From Pseudodesulfovibrio indicus (GTDB taxonomy: Bacteria > Desulfobacterota > Desulfovibrionia > Desulfovibrionales > Desulfovibrionaceae), in NCBI RefSeq assembly GCF_001563225.1, contig NZ_CP014206.1:2418001-2482000 (forward strand): a DNA stretch of 64,000 nt, given 5' to 3'. Below are positions 60,078-64,000 of this stretch, one piece after another. The first letter of the stretch is position 1. Each line of letters begins with the position of its first letter. The notes below the pieces were generated by a model. It worked only from the letters and a program-made list of their open reading frames with translations, did no database searches and had not been told where the DNA came from. The position numbers and the translations under genes were made by a program.

Positions 60078-60866
60078 CTAGGGTGTGTGCGCCATGCCGA
60101 AGGACATCACGTTGCGGTACAGGGCGTCCAGCCCGCCCAGGAAGTCGCCCACGTACTGGGCCATGATGCTGAAGATGAAGCCCAGGAAGAAGAAGCCCAC
60201 GGTGATCTTGATGGGGAAGCCGAGGACGAGCACGTGCATCTGCGGGGCCGCCCTCGAGATCAGCGCAATGGCCAGGTCAACAAGGAAGAGCGCGGCCATA
60301 ACCGGCGCGGCGATCTTGATGGCCAGGGTGAACATGATGTTGGAAAATCTGAAGATGTTCGTCGCGATTTCCGGGCTGATCAACAGCGAGCCGGGCGGAA
60401 CGTATTCAAAGCTCATGCCCATGGCCTTGATCAGGTACAGGTGCCCGTTGAGGACCAGGAAGGTCAGCATGGTGCACATGTACAGGAAGTGGGCCGAGAC
60501 CGCATTGGATGTCCCGGTGATGGGATCGACCACGTTGACCATGGCGAACCCCATCTGAAAACCGATGATCTGGCCGCCCAGCTGGACCGCGGCGAACAGA
60601 AAATTGACGAGCATGCCGAGGATCATTCCGAGGATCATCTCGCCGATGAACATGATCACGATGTTCCAGCCCGTGGGCATCATCGAGCCGGGGAAGGAAA
60701 GCTGCGGCCAGACCGCCATGGACAGGACCAATACCAGGGCCGCCTTGACCGGATTGGGGATGGACTGGCCCCCGAAGAACGGCAGCAGGAAGAGCACGAT
60801 GCTGATGCGGAACAGCGTCAGGAAGTAGCTGAGCAAATCGCCCGGATTGAAGCCGAAGAGTTCCAT
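60078..60866 (-). CDS. fliR: Flagellar type III export protein FliR
   Basis: FliR is a gate subunit packed with FliP and FliQ in the basal body. The 262-residue protein has about seven hydrophobic segments. FFGGQSIPNPVKAALVLVLS and GFQMGFAMVNVVDPITG are the recognisable stretches. fliP and fliQ are not in this window. It is the first clear gene of the flagellar run, after a terminator that closes the peptidase gene. Confidence 0.94.
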   Translation of the reverse strand: MELFGFNPGDLLSYFLTLFRISIVLFLLPFFGGQSIPNPVKAALVLVLSMAVWPQLSFPGSMMPTGWNIVIMFIGEMILGMILGMLVNFLFAAVQLGGQIIGFQMGFAMVNVVDPITGTSNAVSAHFLYMCTMLTFLVLNGHLYLIKAMGMSFEYVPPGSLLISPEIATNIFRFSNIMFTLAIKIAAPVMAALFLVDLAIALISRAAPQMHVLVLGFPIKITVGFFFLGFIFSIMAQYVGDFLGGLDALYRNVMSFGMAHTP

Positions 60867-60910
60867 TACCTGCTCATTGCAAAACCCGAACCATCGGGTT
60901 CGAAGGGGTG

Positions 60911-60959
60911 TTTCTCAAAAGACAGGCCCTTTTGGAAAATCCGGTTCCAAAAGGGCCTG
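60911..60959 (-). terminator. Rho-independent terminator after the M23 peptidase gene
   Basis: On the minus strand CAGGCCCTTTTGGAA and TTCCAAAAGGGCCTG form a 15-bp perfect stem, followed by TCTTTTGAG. A smaller hairpin (ACCCGA...TCGGGT) lies next to it before fliR. Confidence 0.75.
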
Positions 60960-60984
60960 AGGAAATCACGAACGCGCGTCCGGT

Positions 60985-61890
60985 CTAGTTGAGGATGTAC
61001 CGTTTGGGATTCACCGGAACGCCGTTGAGGCGCACTTCGTAGTGGAGATGGGGGCCGGTGGAGCGGCCGGTGTTGCCGACGTAGCCGATCAGTTCGCCGC
61101 GGGTGACCACCTGGCCGTTCTGGATGGCGATGCGGTGTAGGTGGGCGAAGCGGGTGGACAGGCTGGCGTTGTGCTTCAGCCGGATGGACAGGCCGTAGGA
61201 GCCGTCGCGGCCGGAGTAGGTCACGGTGCCGCGCGCCGGGGCGTAGATCGGGGTGCCCCTGGGGGCGGAGATGTCGATGCCCTTGTGAAACTCGCGCTTG
61301 CCGGTGAAAGGCGAGGTGCGCCAGGCGAAGCCGGAGGTCACCCAGCCGGAGGTCGGCCAGATGGACGGGGTGGCTTCGAGGATGTTCTTGTTGGAGCGCA
61401 GGGTGTGCATGATCTCCTGCTGGCGGACTTCCTCCAGCCGCGCCTCGACGTTCAGCTGGCGCAGGAATTCGTGCATCTTGCGCGCCAGGAGCTCCTGGCG
61501 GTAGAGGGGCAGGTATCCCTTGGAGAAATTCTCGTTGGCGGGACCGCCCTTGGGGGCAGCGGCCTGGCTGCCGTCCTGGTCGAGGTTGATCATGACCCGG
61601 AGCTTGGAGTCGAAGTCCCTGATGCGGGTCAGGTTGTTCTGCAGCGAGGTGATCTTCTGGGAGAGGGACAGGAGCTGGGTTTTCTGCTCCTGAACGGTCT
61701 TCTCGGCGATGTTCAGCCCCTGCTCCAGGCGGGAGTGCTCGACGTACTTGTTCCAAAGAATGGCGTTCCCTGTCGCCATGGCTACAGTCATGACCAACAG
61801 GGATACGATAACCCAGCCCCGGAGCTGGAATTTTTTGCAAGAACCTTGTTTGTCTTTAAAGACAACTATATGATATTTTCGGAAAAGCAT
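60985..61890 (-). CDS. M23-family peptidoglycan peptidase (LytM-like), membrane-anchored
   Basis: The 301-residue protein has an N-terminal membrane helix (about 28-46), a coiled-coil stalk (about 55-105) and a C-terminal M23 domain. Zinc ligands are in HKGIDISAPRGTP near residue 201 (His, Asp) and GNTGRSTGPHLHYEV near 282; the domain looks catalytically intact. Such proteins cut cell-wall cross-links or regulate amidases. It lies 118 bases upstream of fliR and ends in its own terminator, so a direct flagellar role is only suggested. Confidence 0.9.
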   Translation of the reverse strand: MLFRKYHIVVFKDKQGSCKKFQLRGWVIVSLLVMTVAMATGNAILWNKYVEHSRLEQGLNIAEKTVQEQKTQLLSLSQKITSLQNNLTRIRDFDSKLRVMINLDQDGSQAAAPKGGPANENFSKGYLPLYRQELLARKMHEFLRQLNVEARLEEVRQQEIMHTLRSNKNILEATPSIWPTSGWVTSGFAWRTSPFTGKREFHKGIDISAPRGTPIYAPARGTVTYSGRDGSYGLSIRLKHNASLSTRFAHLHRIAIQNGQVVTRGELIGYVGNTGRSTGPHLHYEVRLNGVPVNPKRYILN

Positions 61891-61952
61891 TACCTTTCCA
61901 GCATGTTACAAATTATTTTGGCAGCCTTTTATGAGCTTTGAGTACTTTTAGT

Positions 61953-62702
61953 CTAGACTTTTTTACTTGTCAAGTCAACTTGTTGGCGGGTTATGGCGTT
62001 GAAGATGTTGTTTTTTATCCGTTTGTCCGTGCGCCACATGGAGCGCAGCCATTCGTGAATTTCGTCGCGCTTGGTGAACCCGTTGGAGGGGCAGACGTTT
62101 TCCCATACGGGCAGCTCCCACTGCTGGGCCGCCTTGATGACGGTTTTCTTGTCCAGGAGCATGGTCGGGCGGATGACGTTGAGGTTGCCGCCGAAGAACG
62201 GCTCGTTGGCCGAGAGGCCGTCCGCGCGGCCGTTCTGAACCACGTTCATGAAGAAGGTGACCACGTTGTCGTCGGCGTTGTGGCCGAAGGCGAGGTGGGT
62301 CAGGTTGTAGTCCCGGCACAACTCGAAGAGCCGCTTGCGGCGCTGCATGGCGCACCAGAAGCACGGGGAATTCTTGCGGTTCTCCTCGGTGTGGGCGCGC
62401 GGGCCATAGTCCGTCAGCTCGATGTGCGCGGACACGCCGTGCCCGGCGCACCAGTCCACCAGCGGGCGGTGCGAGGCCGGGTCGAAGCCGGGGTTGACGT
62501 GCAGGGCCATGAGCTCGACCTTGAACGGCATGATCGCCTGGCGGATGGTCAGGACCTTGAGCATCAGGAAGCTGTCCACGCCGCCGGAGATGGCCATGCC
62601 GATGCGCGCGCCGTCCGAGACCATGCCGGTCCGCTGCATGAGCTTGCCGGTGGCGGTGACGCATTTTTTTTGCGCAAAGGTGAGTTTGCCCCATGAGGCC
62701 AT
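61953..62702 (-). CDS. ttcA: TtcA-like tRNA 2-thiocytidine synthase
   Basis: TtcA thiolates C32 of certain tRNAs. The 249-residue protein has the PP-loop SGGVDS near residue 40 (E. coli TtcA reads SGGKDS), CX2C at Cys114 and Cys117, and Cys204, the three cysteines expected to hold its [4Fe-4S] cluster. FGHNADDNVVTFFMN is the ATP-pyrophosphatase helix. ATG at 62702. The related TtuA-type thiouridine synthases share this core, so the exact nucleotide target is less sure. Confidence 0.83.
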   Translation of the reverse strand: MASWGKLTFAQKKCVTATGKLMQRTGMVSDGARIGMAISGGVDSFLMLKVLTIRQAIMPFKVELMALHVNPGFDPASHRPLVDWCAGHGVSAHIELTDYGPRAHTEENRKNSPCFWCAMQRRKRLFELCRDYNLTHLAFGHNADDNVVTFFMNVVQNGRADGLSANEPFFGGNLNVIRPTMLLDKKTVIKAAQQWELPVWENVCPSNGFTKRDEIHEWLRSMWRTDKRIKNNIFNAITRQQVDLTSKKV

Positions 62703-62869
62703 CTGTCTTTCTCCCGTTTGTTTTGGTATTGAAGCCGGAGCCGGTCAGGCAGATAGTGTATTCCTGCTTGACTTGCAAGCCCTCATGGGGCAGCTTTACA
62801 AGCTTTCGCGCATAAGCCGAAAGGGCTTTGTCGCGACCGAAACCAGGTCCCCCCCGGAGGATGCCTGTC

Positions 62870-64000
62870 TTGAGACGGATACTGCTCTTCGCCGCCATCG
62901 TCGTCCTGGCCGTCGCCGCCGGGGGCGCGTACTGGTACAGGACCGTGCTGATGGAGCAAGCAGCCGCGTCCCGTTGGCTTGCACATTCCCTGGACCAGGT
63001 CAAGTCCGTCCACGTGCAGGGCGGGGACGAGTCCTACAACCTGGTCCGCCGGGGGCGGCAATGGGAGATCCTGTTGGCCGGGGCCTCCTGGAATCTCGCG
63101 GCCCGTGCGGTCAAGGTGAAGGTCAAGGATTTGCTGGCCGGCCTGGCCGAATCGACCCCGCTCCTGTCCTTTGACGGGGCCGGGGGCGACGGGCTGAAGG
63201 CGTACGGACTGGATCAGCCGGGGCTGACGATCATCCTCCAGTTCAAGGATGAGGAGGTGCCCCTGACGGTCCGGCTGGCCAAGGGGGAATCCGGCAGGAC
63301 CTACGGCTGGAACTCCGAGAGCCCGGACCGGGTCTTCGAGTTCGAGGGCAGCGTGTTCGACCGGTTCGCGCATCCCTCCGCCTATTTCCTTGATACCAGG
63401 GTTTTTTCTTTCGAGGAGGAAAAGGTGGATAGGGTCCAGTTGACGCAGCCGTTCGGCTCCAGCTGGTTCGTGGAGCAGACGGGACAGGGATTTGTCTTCA
63501 CTCTGCCCGGCTACCTCAAGGGCAAGAGCGCGTCCAGTTCGGAGATCAAGCTCTATATCCATACCCTGGCTCTGCTCCGGGCTGGCAAGCTGGTGCTTGA
63601 GCCGGTGGTTCCGGAAAGGGGCATGGCGGCCCTGACCATAAAGGTCTGGACCAAGGGGGCCAATGACCCCGGGCAGGTGGAGTTTTTCACTATCGAAGGC
63701 GATGTGAAGCACTACCTGGGACGTTCCACCTGGCTGACCGTGCCGTTCCTGCTCGACGCGGAGAGCGTCAGCCAGCTGGTGAAGAGCGCCTTCGACGTCC
63801 AGGGGAGAAACATCTTCACCCTGGACATCAGCCAGATTTCGGCTCTGGTCATCGAACACGGCGGACGCCGTTATGTGATCGAGCGCGACAATCCGGGCTG
63901 GAAGGTCGTGGGCGGGGAAAAAGCCGTCCCCGGCATTGACATGGCGCTCTGGAGATTTACAGAGTTACAGTTCGAGGCGCTGCCGCTCAACAACCTGGCC
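62870..64000 (+). CDS. DUF4340-type membrane-anchored protein, incomplete
   Basis: The reading frame is open from 62870 to the window end, 377 codons without a stop. An N-terminal membrane helix (LLFAAIVVLAVAAGGAYWY) is followed by repeated beta-rich segments of the DUF4340 type: VQGGDESYNLVRRGRQWEIL, YGLDQPGLTIILQF and, further on, ALVIEHGGRRYVIERDNPGW. In other bacteria such proteins sit beside GldG-like ABC components. TTG at 62870 is nine bases after GGAGG and ATG at 62861 touches it directly, so TTG is preferred. The C-terminus lies outside the window. Confidence 0.78.
   Translation, partial: MRRILLFAAIVVLAVAAGGAYWYRTVLMEQAAASRWLAHSLDQVKSVHVQGGDESYNLVRRGRQWEILLAGASWNLAARAVKVKVKDLLAGLAESTPLLSFDGAGGDGLKAYGLDQPGLTIILQFKDEEVPLTVRLAKGESGRTYGWNSESPDRVFEFEGSVFDRFAHPSAYFLDTRVFSFEEEKVDRVQLTQPFGSSWFVEQTGQGFVFTLPGYLKGKSASSSEIKLYIHTLALLRAGKLVLEPVVPERGMAALTIKVWTKGANDPGQVEFFTIEGDVKHYLGRSTWLTVPFLLDAESVSQLVKSAFDVQGRNIFTLDISQISALVIEHGGRRYVIERDNPGWKVVGGEKAVPGIDMALWRFTELQFEALPLNNLA

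Noticed and set aside
55953..60992. 1679-codon plus-strand frame antisense to the flagellar genes
   Set aside because: Very His/Asp/Gly/Gln-rich product with no domains, exactly opposite flhF, flhA, flhB and fliR. It is an artefact of GC-rich third positions.

Overview
The window looks like chromosomal DNA from a dissimilatory sulfate-reducing bacterium of the Desulfovibrionales (Desulfovibrio / Pseudodesulfovibrio type). The evidence is a dsrC gene, a periplasmic [NiFe] hydrogenase with its own cytochrome c3, an rnf operon led by a decaheme cytochrome, a tungsten-type aldehyde:ferredoxin oxidoreductase, and GC-rich coding sequence with frequent GTG and TTG starts. Almost all of it is ordinary core genome. 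The clearly mobile parts are one insertion sequence and a palindromic intergenic element present twice. The species assignment is inference from gene content.

Layout. 0.2-4.9 kb: leuA-leuC-leuD-leuB, with a palindromic composite repeat between leuD and leuB. 5-11.5 kb: two small coiled-coil membrane proteins, a GIY-YIG protein, an ABC-F ATPase with a Nudix hydrolase, metF, asd and a class IV aminotransferase. 11.5-12.5 kb: a second, inverted copy of the composite repeat, split by an IS1595-family element with an exact 8-bp target duplication. 12.5-18.3 kb: a glycosyltransferase, an unusual zinc-ribbon/SulP/STAS/cyclic-nucleotide-binding fusion, and rfbB-rfbD. 18.4-26.0 kb: a tungsten section with tupABC, a MobB-like protein, trmL, a ModE-type regulator, MoeB-like and MoaD-like proteins, AOR, and an unknown protein with a MoaD-like stretch. 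26.3-30.0 kb: a SpoIIAA-like protein, hydrogenase genes in the order cytochrome c3, small subunit, large subunit, and tRNA-Val(CAC).

30.1-37.0 kb: the rnf operon, transcribed leftwards as decaheme cytochrome-rnfC-D-G-E-A-B, with rnfB fused to a GltD-like flavoprotein. 37.1-42.8 kb: a PilZ-like protein, a thioredoxin-reductase-like flavoprotein, a frameshifted sterol-desaturase-type gene, a receiver-TPR protein, HD and SHOCT proteins and a CheY-like protein. 42.8-46.6 kb: a Tim44-like protein, a METTL-type methyltransferase, a YcaO-TPR protein, then dsrC. 46.8-51.2 kb: rpmE, a DUF1385 protein, prfA, prmC and lpxC, the last behind a sigma-54-type promoter. 51.4-61.9 kb, minus strand: a flagellar export and regulatory operon (fliR, flhB, flhA, flhF, flhG, fliA, cheY, fliL and three poorly known genes) preceded by an M23 peptidase. 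62-64 kb: a ttcA-like gene and a DUF4340-type gene that runs off the end.

How it fits together. Hydrogenase, cytochrome c3, Rnf with its decaheme cytochrome, and DsrC belong to the hydrogen-cycling and sulfite-reduction chemistry of this group. The tup genes, MobB-like, MoeB-like and MoaD-like proteins and AOR form a coherent tungsten uptake, tungstopterin and tungstoenzyme set. The most interesting leads are the YcaO-TPR/methyltransferase pair upstream of dsrC, the unknown protein divergent from AOR, the zinc-ribbon SulP fusion, and the twice-occurring composite palindromic element.
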